A stretch of DNA of 64,000 nt from Lentibacter sp. XHP0401. GTDB lineage: Bacteria; Pseudomonadota; Alphaproteobacteria; Rhodobacterales; Rhodobacteraceae. Below are positions 52,554 through 62,766 of this stretch, piece after piece. The stretch lies in contig NZ_JAOWLC010000002.1 of the NCBI RefSeq assembly GCF_025751535.1, forward strand, positions 186,001 through 250,000. The letters are read 5' to 3'. The notes beneath the pieces are model-generated. The model saw nothing but the letters and a program-made list of their open reading frames with translations, was not told the origin of the DNA and did not search any database. Both the position numbers and the translations under genes were made by a program. Every line of letters starts with the position of its first letter. The stretch's first letter is position 1.

Positions 52554-53567
52554 TTGTTTGAAAATCCTTTTCTAAAGACGGGTCTTGCTGACGATAGCCT
52601 GAAAGGCATTCCTGCACCGAGCGTTGATGCTGACGCACCGCGAAACTTGCTTAAACGATGCCCCGAAGCGGGGGAAACACCGCTTGTTGCACTTGGCGCA
52701 TTTGCGGGGGCGGGTGAGGTTTTTGTGAAAGACGAACGCGCGCGCATGGGGCTTGGTAGCTTCAAGGCGCTTGGCGCGGCTTATGTGATTGCTTGTGAGG
52801 CCGGGCGCGGGCGAGCGGCGGGGAAAACATTTGTTTGTGCAAGTGCGGGCAACCACGGGCTGTCTGTTGCCGCGGGAGCATCGGCCTTTAAGGCGAAGGC
52901 GGTGATTTATCTCAGTCGCGCTGTGCCCGAGGCTTTTGCTGCGCGGTTGCGAGGATGGGGTGCCGAGGTGCGCCGTGTGGACGGGAGCTATGAAGACAGT
53001 ATGGCCGCGGCGGCAGAAGCGGCGGCCAAGGAGGGCTTCAAGCTGTTGTCGGACAGTTCCTGGCAGGGATACACGGCATATCCGCATCGCCTGATGGAAG
53101 GCTACCTTGTGATGGCGGCAGAAGCTGTTGAGCAAATGCCCGAGCCGCCCACGCATATATTTTTGCAAGCAGGTGTTGGCGGGCTGGCGGCAGCATGTGC
53201 CGCATATTTCCGCAAGGTTTGGGGCGATGGGCCACGGATTGTTGTGGTGGAACCCGAGGCGGCACCTGCACTGATCGAGAGCGTGAAGGCAGGCAGATTT
53301 GTGAGCACGAGCGGGCCGGAGTCCTGTATGGGGCGGCTTGACTGCAAAGACGCCTCCCTGATTGCGTTGAAAGGGCTTGCGCGAGATGCGAGTGCTTTCA
53401 TGACGATTTCCGAGGCAGAGGCCTTGTCCGTTTTGAAGCCGTTGGAGAACCTAGACCTTAAGACAACGCCTTCGGGCGGAGCAGCCCTTGCGGGGCTCTT
53501 GAGCCTGCCACAACTGGGGCAGGAGGCACGGGTATTGTGTATTGTGAGTGAAGGGCCAGAAGCATGA
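52554..53567 (+). CDS. PLP-dependent enzyme, diaminopropionate ammonia-lyase-like
   Basis: 337-aa fold-type II PLP enzyme. The PLP lysine is in [12 protein letters not shown] near residue 70, which resembles diaminopropionate ammonia-lyase. [15 protein letters not shown] near 97 binds the phosphate or substrate, and AGVGGLAAA near 205 is the glycine loop. It is shorter than typical DapAL (near 400 aa). It might act on a diamino acid, threonine or serine; the substrate is open. It overlaps the M24 peptidase gene by ATGA, so both act in one pathway. A PLP lyase/M24 pair also occurs in ectoine breakdown, but other ectoine genes are absent here. Confidence 0.75.
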   Translation: MFENPFLKTGLADDSLKGIPAPSVDADAPRNLLKRCPEAGETPLVALGAFAGAGEVFVKDERARMGLGSFKALGAAYVIACEAGRGRAAGKTFVCASAGNHGLSVAAGASAFKAKAVIYLSRAVPEAFAARLRGWGAEVRRVDGSYEDSMAAAAEAAAKEGFKLLSDSSWQGYTAYPHRLMEGYLVMAAEAVEQMPEPPTHIFLQAGVGGLAAACAAYFRKVWGDGPRIVVVEPEAAPALIESVKAGRFVSTSGPESCMGRLDCKDASLIALKGLARDASAFMTISEAEALSVLKPLENLDLKTTPSGGAALAGLLSLPQLGQEARVLCIVSEGPEA

Positions 53568-54697
53568 AGCGCGGATTTGAAACGGCGGAATACAAAGCGC
53601 GGGTGAAGGCGGCACAACTGGCCATGCAGCATCATGATCTGGCGGCCATCCTACTGACGACCGAGCCTGAAGTGAGGTATTTCACCGGGTTTCACACGCG
53701 GTTTTGGGAAAGTCCGAGCAGGCCATGGTTTGTTATTCTGCCCCAGAGCGGCGCGCCTGTGGCCGTGATCCCCTCGATCGGAGAGGCATTGATGCGGCGC
53801 GGGTGGATTGAGGATATCCGCACATGGAGCGCACCTGACCCGATAGATGACGGGGTCTCTCTGTTGATTGAGGCGCTGCGCGAAGTGGCTGAAGAGGGCC
53901 GTATTGGTGTGCCATCCGGAATGGAGAGTCATTTGCGTATGCCTTTGGCCGATTTCGGACGGTTGCAGGCGGCGGGGCTGGTTTTTGGCGATGATGCGGG
54001 GATCATTGCGCAGTTGCGCGCGGTGAAGACCGAAGCCGAGATTGAAAAAATCGGTCGTGCCTGCGCTATTGCAGGGCGCGCTTTTGACCGTGTCGGCGAG
54101 GTCGCGCGTCAGGGAGCGAGGCTCGATACGGTCTCTCGCGGCTTTCAGCGGCTATTGCTGGAGGAGGGAGCGGACTGGGTGCCCTATTTGGCGGGCGGGG
54201 CCGGGCCAAAGGGCTATGCGGATGTGATCTCGCCCGCCGGTTCGCAACCTTTGGCGTTGGGCGATGTTCTGATGCTTGATACGGGCGCTGTGTGGGACGG
54301 GTATTTTTGCGACTTTGATCGAAATTTCTCGATCGGGGTTCCTGCGCGGCAGATGGCGCAGCCATGGTCACAGCTTCTTGAAGCGGCCTTGGCAGGCTTT
54401 GAAGCGGCCCGCCCCGGTGCCGAGGCGGCCGATGTCTGGCGGGCTATGGCCTCGGTTGTGGGAGGCGGAGAGACGGCTGGGCGGCTGGGCCACGGGCTTG
54501 GCATGCAGTTGACCGAGGGGCTCTCGTTGACCGCGCGTGACCATACGGTGCTTGAGGCAGGCATGGTGATTACGCTGGAGCCAGGAATTGAGACCGCCGA
54601 TGGCATGATGCTTGTGCATGAGGAAAATATTGTGATCCGGGATGGCGGTGCGCAGATTCTTTCACCTTGGGCCAGCGGGCCGATGCCTGTTTTGTGA
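53564..54697 (+). CDS. M24 family metallopeptidase (Xaa-Pro peptidase-like)
   Basis: 377-aa pita-bread enzyme. Metal ligands are visible: Asp in MLDTGAVWDGYFCDFDRN near residue 235, His in GRLGHGLGM near 307, Glu in TLEPGIE near 342 and Glu in LVHEENIVI near 353. The N-terminal creatinase-like domain starts after about 15 residues (LLTTEPEVRYFTGF). Members cleave Xaa-Pro peptides or, in DoeA/EutD, the ectoine ring. Coupled to the PLP enzyme by ATGA. The substrate cannot be set from sequence. Confidence 0.88.
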   Translation: MKRGFETAEYKARVKAAQLAMQHHDLAAILLTTEPEVRYFTGFHTRFWESPSRPWFVILPQSGAPVAVIPSIGEALMRRGWIEDIRTWSAPDPIDDGVSLLIEALREVAEEGRIGVPSGMESHLRMPLADFGRLQAAGLVFGDDAGIIAQLRAVKTEAEIEKIGRACAIAGRAFDRVGEVARQGARLDTVSRGFQRLLLEEGADWVPYLAGGAGPKGYADVISPAGSQPLALGDVLMLDTGAVWDGYFCDFDRNFSIGVPARQMAQPWSQLLEAALAGFEAARPGAEAADVWRAMASVVGGGETAGRLGHGLGMQLTEGLSLTARDHTVLEAGMVITLEPGIETADGMMLVHEENIVIRDGGAQILSPWASGPMPVL

Positions 54698-54701
54698 GCG
54701 C

Positions 54702-54731
54702 AAAAAAAAAGGCCGAGCACGAAGCTCGGCC
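54702..54731 (-). terminator. Terminator of the LysR gene
   Basis: Stem GGCCGAGC/GCTCGGCC with a 5-nt loop at 54711-54731. On the minus strand it is followed by nine T (54710-54702). The hairpin also lies just after the M24 gene, where it may help 3' end formation. Confidence 0.85.
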
Positions 54732-54872
54732 GAAGTCCAACAGGGAGGTATGAAAGCGATAAAGTATCGCTGTCATGAGTGGATTTAGGTGTGAGGTGCT
54801 GTGTGATCAAGTGAAATAATGCCGCAAGTGCAGCATGTCCGTTATGCCGCTGGCGCATAGCTGGGCAGAGGG

Positions 54873-55778
54873 TTAGTCAAGCGTCTGATTTTTAACCTGT
54901 TTACGATATGCAGTGATTTCTGCCTGAACAAAATCGCGGAAAGCAGCTATGCGTTTTGAGTGCCTGAGCTCTTCGGGATAGGCGAGAAAAACCGGAATAT
55001 CGCCACTGTCGGCCTCTTCGAGAAGGGGAACAAGATTCGGAAAGTCATTGGCAACATAATCGGGCAGCACGCCTATGCCGAGATTGTTGAGCACCGCCTG
55101 AAGCACGCCGAAGTAATTGTTCACTGTCAGGAGCGAGTCGATTTCGTAACTCATGATCATGTTGACCATGCTTGCCGCTGCGCCAACTTGAGTGGAGCGC
55201 ACATTCTGGCAGATGATCCGGTGCTTTGAGAGGTCTTCCATAGTTTCAGGTGTGCCTCGTTGGGCGAGATACTCTTTCGTGGCAAACAACCGCATATTCA
55301 CACTCATCAGACGTTTGCGGATCAGATCGGCCTGACTTGGTTCTTTCATACGGATTGCGACATCGGCTTCGCGCATCGGCAAATCGAGAAGGCGTTCTTC
55401 CAGCATCAGGTCAATCTTGAGATCGGGGTATTTTTCGTAGAGCCGCGCGAGGCGGGGGGCGAGCCAGAGTGTGCCAAAGCCGACTGTCGTTGTGACACGC
55501 AGCTCGCCAAAGACTTCTTCTTCGCTGTCTCTTATGCGCGCGGTTGCAGCATCAAGCCGTTTGATCATCGCGCGGGTGGCATCAAACAGCAATTCGCCTT
55601 GCTCGGTGAGAATCAGCCCGCGTGCGTGGCGGTGAAAAAGCGTGGTGTTGAGTGATTCTTCCAGCCCACGCATCTGGCGCGACACAGCGGATTGCGACAG
55701 ATTGAGCGCCTCACCTGCATGTGTCAGGCTGCCAGCGTCTGCCACCGCGTGAAATATTCTGAGTTTATCCCAATCCAT
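54873..55778 (-). CDS. LysR family transcriptional regulator
   Basis: 301-aa LysR protein. The N-terminal HTH spans residues 4-60 (GSLTHAGEALNLSQSAVSRQMRGLE), followed by the linker helix and a substrate-binding-like effector domain (ELRVTTTVGFGTLWLAP onward). It is divergent from the indolepyruvate ferredoxin oxidoreductase gene with about 180 bp between, a layout typical of a LysR regulator and its target. The effector is unknown but may be an aromatic amino acid or its keto acid. Confidence 0.9.
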   Translation of the reverse strand: MDWDKLRIFHAVADAGSLTHAGEALNLSQSAVSRQMRGLEESLNTTLFHRHARGLILTEQGELLFDATRAMIKRLDAATARIRDSEEEVFGELRVTTTVGFGTLWLAPRLARLYEKYPDLKIDLMLEERLLDLPMREADVAIRMKEPSQADLIRKRLMSVNMRLFATKEYLAQRGTPETMEDLSKHRIICQNVRSTQVGAAASMVNMIMSYEIDSLLTVNNYFGVLQAVLNNLGIGVLPDYVANDFPNLVPLLEEADSGDIPVFLAYPEELRHSKRIAAFRDFVQAEITAYRKQVKNQTLD

Positions 55779-55957
55779 AGCAACAACTTTCTGCTCAATT
55801 TATTATAGCGCAAGTAATAATCCTGTTTGTAGCCACGTAGCGTAACGAAACAACAACCGAAACAAATTTTTCTGTTTATAGGTCAATCTTTATGACCTAA
55901 CATAAGGCAAGAGAATTGCCTATATTGGCAGTAACATCAAGTGACGGGAGGCGCGCG

Positions 55958-58900
55958 ATGAGCAAGCAGAAGGTTTCACTGAACGACAGGTTTGATTTGA
56001 GAAAGTCGCCTGTATTGCTGAACGGCACGCAGGCGCTTGTCCGCTTGATGCTGACCCAGAAAGAGCGTGACCGCGAGGCAGGCCTGAACACGGCTGGCTA
56101 TGTGACGGGCTATCGCGGCTCACCCCTCGGGGCCGTGGATTTGCAGATGAGCAAGGCCGAGAAAATTCTCACCGAGAATGACATTAAGTTTCAGGCGGGC
56201 CTGAACGAAGACCTCGCCGCCACAGCCCTTTGGGGAAGCCAGCAGGCAGAACTGCGCGGCGAAGGCAAATATGACGGTGTCTTTGGCCTCTGGTATGGCA
56301 AGGGGCCGGGCGTTGACCGCACGGGCGATGTGTTTCGTCATGCGAACATGGCCGGCACAAGTGCCAAGGGGGGTGTGCTTGTGGCGATGGGTGACGACCA
56401 CACAGGAGAAAGCTCGACTGTGCTGCACCAAAGCGAATGGGCGCTTATTGATGCTTATATGCCTATCGTTTCGCCTGCCGGTGTGCAGGAAATTATTGAT
56501 TATGGGGTCTATGGCTGGGCCTTGAGCCGCTTTGCGGGTGTCTGGGTTGGCCTCAAGACGATGAAAGATACGATCGAGGCCACCTCGGTGGTTGATGGTG
56601 ATCCGAACCGCGTGAACCTTGTATTGCCGGAGTTCGATATGCCCGATGGCGGGCTCAACATCCGGCTTGTGGATACACCACACGACCAGGAAGCACGGAT
56701 GATCGACTACAAGCGCTTTGCGGCAGAGGCTTTCAGCCACGCGAACAAGATGGACAAGCGCATGTGGGGCAAGCCCGGTGCCAAGATCGGCTTTGTTGCT
56801 GCGGGCAAGAACTGGCTTGATTTGTGCCACGCGCTTTCGCTTTTGGGAATTGACGAGGCCGAGGCCGAGCGCTTGGGCATCACAACCTATAAGGTCGGGC
56901 AGACTTTCCCACTGGATATGCGCGGCTTCAATGACTGGGCCAAGGGCCTCGATCTGATTGTTGTTATTGAAGAAAAACGCAAGCTGATTGAAGTGCAGAT
57001 CAAGGAGGCGATCTTTGACAAGCGCAAAGGCCGCCGTGTGTATGGCTGGTACAAAGGCGGCGCGGGCGGGATGCACCGTGACGAGCTTTTCCCGACACGC
57101 GGTGCGCTTGACCCGATCTGGATTGCCGAAAAGCTGGGGGAAATTCTGGTTGAGGAAGGTCGCGGAACCGACGGTGTCAAAGCCGGGCTTGCCAAGATTG
57201 CCGAGTCGCGCCGTGCGGACAACGCCGAGGACATTGCTGCGCGGTTGCCATACTTCTGCGCGGGGTGTCCGCATAACACCTCGACAAAGCTGCCGGATGG
57301 TGCACGCGGAATGGCGGGTATCGGCTGTCACTACATGGTGCAGTGGATGGACCGTAACACCATCGGCACGACCCATATGGGCGGTGAAGGGGCGAACTGG
57401 ATCGGCGAAGCGCCGTTTTCGACCCGCACACATGTGTTCCAGAACCTCGGGGACGGGACATACAACCACTCCGGGGTGCAAGCCATTCGTGCGGCGCTGG
57501 CTGCGGGCACGACCATCACCTACAAGGTGCTATATAACGATGCCGTTGCCATGACAGGCGGGCAGCCGAATGAAGGCGAACTTGACGCACCAAGGATCGT
57601 GGCCGAACTGCGGGCGATGGGCGTGAAAGACCTGGCTGTTGTTTATGACGACAAAGAAGATGTGGACATGAACCTGTTCCCGCAAGGTCTTGAAATCACT
57701 GGGCGTGAAAACCTTATGAGTGTGCAGGAGCGGATGGAGAACACCAAGGGTGTGTCCGCGATTGTCTATATCCAGACCTGTGCCGCCGAGAAGCGCCGCC
57801 GCCGCAAGCGCGGGCTGTTTCCCGACCCTGACAAGCGGGTGTTTATCAACACCGATGTTTGCGAAGGCTGCGGAGATTGCGGTGTGCAATCCAACTGTGT
57901 GGCCATTGTGCCTGTAGAAACAGAGCTTGGCCGAAAGCGGGCGATTGACCAATCGGCCTGCAACAAGGACTTCAGCTGCCTGAACGGTTTTTGCCCCAGC
58001 TTTGTGACGCTGGAAGGCGCAACGCCCAAAAAGTCCGCCACGGCCACGCTTGAGCTGCCGGACATGCCGATGCCGGACCTGCCCGAGATTGACGGCACTC
58101 ATAATGTGGTGATCACGGGTGTTGGCGGCACAGGTGTTGTGACCATCGGTGCGGTGCTTGCTCAAGCGGCGCAGATTGATGGCAAGGGCGCAGGTATGAT
58201 GGAAATGGCAGGGCTCGCCCAGAAGGGCGGCGCTGTGCATATTCACTGCCGTATCGCCGAAGAACCAGGCGATATAAATGCGATACGCGTTGCGACGGGT
58301 GAGGCGCATGTGCTCATCGGCGGGGATATGGTTGTGAGTGCCGGCGCCAAGACCCTCGGCCTGACACGCACGGGGCAGACAGGGGCTGTGGTGAATTCGC
58401 ACGAGACGATCACCGGTGATTTTACCCGTGACACCGAGTTCAAGCTGCCGTTTGACAGGCTGGAGTTGCAGCTTGAAGCACGCATGAAAGAGCGGCTCAG
58501 CCTGTTTGATGCATCAGATTTGGCCAAGGCTCTGCTGGGCGATAGTATTTTCTCCAACATGATGGTTTTCGGTGGGGCATGGCAGCGCGGGTTTGTGCCT
58601 GTGAGCTATGAGGCGATTATGGAGGCGATTGCGCTCAATGGTGCAGCCGTGGAGCGCAACCAGCGGGCCTTTGAAATTGGTCGTTGGGCTGTGCTGTATC
58701 CTGAGGAAGTCGGGCGGTATCTGACATCAACTGTGCAAGATAAGCCATTGTCTGTGCAAGAGCAAATCGAGTTCAGAGCAGCGAAACTGGTTGATTATCA
58801 GAATGAAGCTCTGGCCGATAAATACCGCAGCTTGGTGGCGCGGTTTGAAGACCCTCGCCTGAAGGAAGCTGTGGCCAAAGGCTATCACAAGTTACTGTCT

Positions 58901-59377
58901 TATAAAGATGAATACGAGGTGGCGCGGCTTTTGTTGAGCACGCAGGAGAAGGCGGAAGCCGAGTTCGACGGTGATTTCAGGATGAGCTATCACATGGCCC
59001 CACCCTTGCTTTCGAAAACGGGGCATAACGGGCGCCCGCAAAAGCGCCAGTTTGGCCCGGGAATGAAGCGCTGGCTCAGGCTGCTTGCGAAGATGAAGAC
59101 CTTGCGCGGCACGATGTTTGATATTTTCGGCCGCACGGAAGAACGCAAGATGGAGCGGGCTTTGATTGCACAGTATGAGGCCGATATGGAGACGGTTTTG
59201 AAGAACCTGTCACCTGATACGCTTGAGATTGCCGTGGCGCTGGCCGAGCTTCCACTCGCTATTCGGGGGTTTGGCCCCGTGAAAATCGAGAACGAGGCAA
59301 AAGCTGCGAAGGAACGCGAGGCGCTTCTGGCGCAGTTGCGCTCTGGCGGTAGCCCGCAGTTGCAAGCGGCAGAATGA
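55958..59377 (+). CDS. Indolepyruvate ferredoxin oxidoreductase (fused alpha/beta/gamma)
   Basis: 1139-aa enzyme oxidatively decarboxylating aryl or branched 2-keto acids to acyl-CoA with ferredoxin. Order: N-terminal pyrimidine-binding domain (GYRGSPLGAVD near residue 48), TPP domain (GIGCHYMVQWMD near 464, then the Asn-rich metal site YKVLYNDAVAMTGG near 525), a ferredoxin-like Cys set (CEGCGDCGVQSNC near 639, CNKDFSCLNGFCPSF near 668), and the gamma/POR domain (GVGGTGVVTIGAVLAQAA near 719). GGGAGG precedes the ATG at 55958. The LysR gene on the other side is the likely regulator. Confidence 0.92.
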   Translation: MSKQKVSLNDRFDLRKSPVLLNGTQALVRLMLTQKERDREAGLNTAGYVTGYRGSPLGAVDLQMSKAEKILTENDIKFQAGLNEDLAATALWGSQQAELRGEGKYDGVFGLWYGKGPGVDRTGDVFRHANMAGTSAKGGVLVAMGDDHTGESSTVLHQSEWALIDAYMPIVSPAGVQEIIDYGVYGWALSRFAGVWVGLKTMKDTIEATSVVDGDPNRVNLVLPEFDMPDGGLNIRLVDTPHDQEARMIDYKRFAAEAFSHANKMDKRMWGKPGAKIGFVAAGKNWLDLCHALSLLGIDEAEAERLGITTYKVGQTFPLDMRGFNDWAKGLDLIVVIEEKRKLIEVQIKEAIFDKRKGRRVYGWYKGGAGGMHRDELFPTRGALDPIWIAEKLGEILVEEGRGTDGVKAGLAKIAESRRADNAEDIAARLPYFCAGCPHNTSTKLPDGARGMAGIGCHYMVQWMDRNTIGTTHMGGEGANWIGEAPFSTRTHVFQNLGDGTYNHSGVQAIRAALAAGTTITYKVLYNDAVAMTGGQPNEGELDAPRIVAELRAMGVKDLAVVYDDKEDVDMNLFPQGLEITGRENLMSVQERMENTKGVSAIVYIQTCAAEKRRRRKRGLFPDPDKRVFINTDVCEGCGDCGVQSNCVAIVPVETELGRKRAIDQSACNKDFSCLNGFCPSFVTLEGATPKKSATATLELPDMPMPDLPEIDGTHNVVITGVGGTGVVTIGAVLAQAAQIDGKGAGMMEMAGLAQKGGAVHIHCRIAEEPGDINAIRVATGEAHVLIGGDMVVSAGAKTLGLTRTGQTGAVVNSHETITGDFTRDTEFKLPFDRLELQLEARMKERLSLFDASDLAKALLGDSIFSNMMVFGGAWQRGFVPVSYEAIMEAIALNGAAVERNQRAFEIGRWAVLYPEEVGRYLTSTVQDKPLSVQEQIEFRAAKLVDYQNEALADKYRSLVARFEDPRLKEAVAKGYHKLLSYKDEYEVARLLLSTQEKAEAEFDGDFRMSYHMAPPLLSKTGHNGRPQKRQFGPGMKRWLRLLAKMKTLRGTMFDIFGRTEERKMERALIAQYEADMETVLKNLSPDTLEIAVALAELPLAIRGFGPVKIENEAKAAKEREALLAQLRSGGSPQLQAAE

Positions 59378-59468
59378 TCGTCGCCGTCATGGTCGTGTCA
59401 TAAAAACTAGCCAGAATATGCGTGGCGCGATATGACGCCGCGAAACGCGTATTCTGGTGACCCGAGCG

Positions 59469-60347
59469 ATGAACAAACGCCCCAATGCTGCCCGTGATAT
59501 TTCATATGCCTATTCCGCTTCAACGAGGAGTGGACGTGCGCTGATCCGCATGATGGAAAACAGCACCGGAAGGATCGGGCTGATCAAACGAGCCAAAGGC
59601 TACGAGCTTGATGTGGCCAACGGGCAGGACTTTTGGGATGTGATCGTGGCGCGCTACGGGCTTTCGCTCAATATTGTGGGTGGTGCGCTTGAGAATATTC
59701 CGCGTGAGGGGCCGCTTATTCTGGTTGCGAACCACCCCTACGGGATTCTGGACGGATTGATGATGGGCCACATGCTGCGCCATGCGCGCGGCGACTTTCG
59801 CATTTTGGCGAATTCTGTGTTCAACCGTTCTGAAGATATCAACCGTGTTATTTTGCCTATTTCTTTTGAGGAAAGCAAAGAGGCCATACTCCAGAACCTT
59901 GAAACACGGCGAGAGGCGTTGCGGTATCTGGAAGAAGGCGGAGCCATCGGCATATTCCCGGGCGGCACGGTAAGCACGGCTGCAAAGCCCTTTACCAAGC
60001 CGCTTGATCCGAGCTGGCGCAACTTTACCGCGCGGATGGTGGCAAAATCGGGTGCGACTGTTGTGCCTGTATTTTTTGACGGAACGACAAGCCGGCTGTT
60101 TCAAATTGCCAGTCACATGCACCAGACTTTGCGCATGGGGCTTTTGCTTAAAGAGTTCAAGAACCGTGTGGACAGCCCTGTCGATGTGGTGATCGGAGAG
60201 CCGATTGCGCCACAAGAGTTGAAGGCACGGGCAGGGGACAGCAAAGCAATGATGGATTTCCTGCGGCAATCAACGTATGAACTTTCTCCAAGGCCACTTG
60301 CAACTCGCGAGTATGGCCATGAATTTGAAGAGAAACATCGCGCTTGA
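59469..60347 (+). CDS. Lysophospholipid acyltransferase family protein (PlsC-like)
   Basis: 292-aa acyltransferase. The catalytic NHPYGILD motif (HX4D) is near residue 88 and the substrate motif FPGGTVS near 165. A third block (VVPVFFDGTTSRLFQIA) follows. It resembles the hemolysin-like/OlsA-type branch of the PlsC superfamily, acting on lysolipids or ornithine lipid precursors at the membrane. A GTG at 59457 is an alternative start. The acyl acceptor cannot be named. Confidence 0.82.
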   Translation: MNKRPNAARDISYAYSASTRSGRALIRMMENSTGRIGLIKRAKGYELDVANGQDFWDVIVARYGLSLNIVGGALENIPREGPLILVANHPYGILDGLMMGHMLRHARGDFRILANSVFNRSEDINRVILPISFEESKEAILQNLETRREALRYLEEGGAIGIFPGGTVSTAAKPFTKPLDPSWRNFTARMVAKSGATVVPVFFDGTTSRLFQIASHMHQTLRMGLLLKEFKNRVDSPVDVVIGEPIAPQELKARAGDSKAMMDFLRQSTYELSPRPLATREYGHEFEEKHRA

Positions 60348-60358
60348 GGCCGTAGCAC

Positions 60359-61171
60359 ATGGCAGTTGGTATTTTTGATTCTGGGCTTGGTGGGCTCACT
60401 GTTTGGCAGGCTGTGCGTGAACGGATGCCTGATTTGCCGATCCATTATCTCGCAGACAGCGCACATGCGCCTTATGGTGTACGCAATGCCGATGACATTC
60501 ACGCGCTGACGAAGGCTGCGGTTGAACGGCTCTGGGAGTCGGGGTGTGATTTGGTTGTTCTGGCCTGCAATACGGCCAGCGCGGCAGCGCTGCGGCGGAT
60601 GCAAGAAGCGGGTGTGCCCGAGGGCAAGCGCGTTCTGGGTGTGTTTGTGCCGCTCATCGAAGCGCTGACCGAGCGGGATTGGGGCGATAATTCGCCGCCC
60701 CGTGAGGTTGGTGTGAAAAACGTGGCGCTGTTTGCAACACCAGCGACCGTTTCAAGCCGTGCGTTCCAGCGTGAGCTGGCTTTCCGTGCGATCGGGGTTG
60801 ATGTTGAGGCACAGGCCTGTGGCGGAGTTGTTGATGCAATCGAAGAGGGCGATATGATTTTGGCGGAAGCGCTGGTGCGCAGCCATGTTGATGCGCTCAA
60901 GCGCAAGATGCCCAAGCCTCAGGCTGCAATTTTGGGCTGCACGCATTATCCTTTGATGCAGGATGTTTTTCAGGATGCGCTTGGTGCGGATGTGACCGTG
61001 TTTAGCCAGCCTGCGTTGGTCGCGGAAAGCCTTGCCGACTATCTCGAGCGCCGCCCGGAAATGCGCGGGGCCGGAGAAACGAACATGTTTCTCACCACGG
61101 GTGACGCCAAGCGTGTGTCTGACCGCGCGACACAGTTCTTGCGACGACAGATCACATTTGAAGCCGCGTAA
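60359..61171 (+). CDS. murI: Glutamate racemase
   Basis: 270-aa racemase making D-glutamate for peptidoglycan. The two catalytic cysteines lie in LACNTASA near residue 70 and GCTHYPLM near 195. The N-terminal [11 protein letters not shown] and the substrate-side [11 protein letters not shown] are also typical. It starts 11 bp after the acyltransferase stop. Convergence with other genes is absent, so it may be read from the upstream promoter. Confidence 0.94.
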   Translation: MAVGIFDSGLGGLTVWQAVRERMPDLPIHYLADSAHAPYGVRNADDIHALTKAAVERLWESGCDLVVLACNTASAAALRRMQEAGVPEGKRVLGVFVPLIEALTERDWGDNSPPREVGVKNVALFATPATVSSRAFQRELAFRAIGVDVEAQACGGVVDAIEEGDMILAEALVRSHVDALKRKMPKPQAAILGCTHYPLMQDVFQDALGADVTVFSQPALVAESLADYLERRPEMRGAGETNMFLTTGDAKRVSDRATQFLRRQITFEAA

Positions 61172-61222
61172 GCTTCGTTTAGACTCTGTTACAACTATCA
61201 AGATATGAAAGTGAGGTCTGTT

Positions 61223-62251
61223 ATGGCCCATAAAATCGCAATTCTCGGAGCATCCGGATACACTGGCGCCGAACTTATCCGCCTTCTGGCGACACATCCT
61301 GCCTATGAAATCGCTGCCCTTGGCGCGTTTTCAAAAGCGGGGCAGGATATGGCGGACGTGTTTCCGCATTTGCGCCACTTAAGCTTGCCGCAGCTTGTGA
61401 GCTTTGATGAAATCGACTTTGAGGCGATTGACCTTTGTTTTTGTGCCTTGCCGCATAAGACAAGTCAGGAGGTGATCAGCGGGTTGCCCAAGCATCTGAA
61501 GATTGTTGATCTTTCGGCTGATTTTCGTCTGCGTGATCCCGAGGCTTACCAGCAGTGGTATGGTAACCCGCACAGCGCTTTGGAGATGCAGGGCGAGGCG
61601 GTTTACGGGCTGACCGAGTTTTACCGTGACGAGATTGCCAAAGCGCGGCTTGTGGCGGGCACGGGCTGCAACGCGGCGACAGGGCAGTTTGCATTGCGTC
61701 CGCTCGTTTCGGCGGGGGTGATTGATCTCGACGAGATTATCATGGACCTCAAATGCGGCGTGTCGGGCGCGGGGCGGAGCCTGAAGGAAAACTTGCTTCA
61801 TGCAGAGTTGAGCGAAGGCGCCAATGCCTATGCTGTGGGTGGGACACATCGTCACTTGGGCGAATTTGACCAAGAGTTTTCAAAGCTTGCGGGCCGCGAT
61901 GTGCGCGTTCAGTTTACACCGCATCTTATACCCGCCAACCGCGGAATTTTGGCGACGGTTTATGTCAAAGGCGATGCGGATGAAATATATAGCACCTTAT
62001 CAAAAGCTTATGTGGATGAGCCGTTCCTTCAGGTGCTTCCGTTTGGCCAAACGCCGAGCACTCACCATGTGCGCGGCAGCAACTTTTGCCACATTGGAGT
62101 GACGGGTGACCGCATTGAGGGGCGAGCGATCGTGATTGCTGCGCTTGATAACCTGACAAAAGGTAGCAGCGGTCAGGCCTTGCAGAATGCGAACTTAATG
62201 CTAGGTGAAGAGGAGACATCGGGGCTTATGGGCGTTCCGGTCTTTCCGTAA
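61223..62251 (+). CDS. argC: N-acetyl-gamma-glutamyl-phosphate reductase
   Basis: 342-aa NADPH-dependent enzyme of arginine synthesis. The Rossmann start is [17 protein letters not shown] near residue 7. The catalytic Cys is in [14 protein letters not shown] near 150. [11 protein letters not shown] near 209 and the C-terminal [19 protein letters not shown] complete the family pattern. The ATG at 61223 has GAGG upstream; an in-frame ATG at 61205 is less likely. The ccmE gene follows by 11 bp. Confidence 0.94.
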   Translation: MAHKIAILGASGYTGAELIRLLATHPAYEIAALGAFSKAGQDMADVFPHLRHLSLPQLVSFDEIDFEAIDLCFCALPHKTSQEVISGLPKHLKIVDLSADFRLRDPEAYQQWYGNPHSALEMQGEAVYGLTEFYRDEIAKARLVAGTGCNAATGQFALRPLVSAGVIDLDEIIMDLKCGVSGAGRSLKENLLHAELSEGANAYAVGGTHRHLGEFDQEFSKLAGRDVRVQFTPHLIPANRGILATVYVKGDADEIYSTLSKAYVDEPFLQVLPFGQTPSTHHVRGSNFCHIGVTGDRIEGRAIVIAALDNLTKGSSGQALQNANLMLGEEETSGLMGVPVFP

Positions 62252-62262
62252 AGGAGACGGTT

Positions 62263-62709
62263 ATGAAGGGTCTTAAGAAAAAACGGCGGATTCAGGTTGT
62301 GGCTCTGGCGGCTGTTGCGCTTGTACTGGCGACCGGCCTCATCGGATACGCTATGAAAGACGGGATCAACTATTTCCGCGCACCGAGCGAGATTGCCGAG
62401 AAACCACCTGCTCCAACAGAGACTTTCCGTCTTGGTGGCTTGGTTGAAGAGGGCAGCCTGATGCGGGGGCAGGGCGAGGCGATAACCTTTAATGTGACCG
62501 ATGGTGGCGCTACAGTTAAGGTGAGCTATACAGGGATTTTGCCCGATCTGTTTGAAGAAAACCAAGGCATGATCGGCACAGGCAAGCTTATGGACGGAGT
62601 TTTTGTCGCCTCGGAAATTCTGGCCAAGCATGACGAGACATATATGCCCCGCGAGGTTGTGGACGCTCTGAAAGAACAGGGCGTTTACCAAGACCCGAAC
62701 GGTAGCTAA
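62263..62709 (+). CDS. ccmE: Cytochrome c maturation heme chaperone CcmE
   Basis: 148-aa protein. One N-terminal transmembrane helix (VVALAAVALVLATGLIGYAM) is followed by an OB-fold periplasmic domain. The heme-binding His is in LAKHDETYMPREV near residue 127, the CcmE signature, and a basic start (MKGLKKKRR) precedes the anchor. It takes heme from CcmCD and hands it to the CcmF/H ligase. GGAGACGG lies before the ATG. Other ccm genes are not in the window. Confidence 0.93.
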   Translation: MKGLKKKRRIQVVALAAVALVLATGLIGYAMKDGINYFRAPSEIAEKPPAPTETFRLGGLVEEGSLMRGQGEAITFNVTDGGATVKVSYTGILPDLFEENQGMIGTGKLMDGVFVASEILAKHDETYMPREVVDALKEQGVYQDPNGS

Positions 62710-62766
62710 GCCAGCCGTTAACCAGTTTTGAGCAAGCTCTTCACATGACCTGTGGAGAGCTTTTTC

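Noticed and set aside
56120-57481. Long open frame (453 codons) on the minus strand
   Set aside because: It lies wholly inside the indolepyruvate ferredoxin oxidoreductase gene, has no domain-like content (His- and Arg-rich, low complexity) and no ribosome binding site. It reflects codon bias of the real gene.
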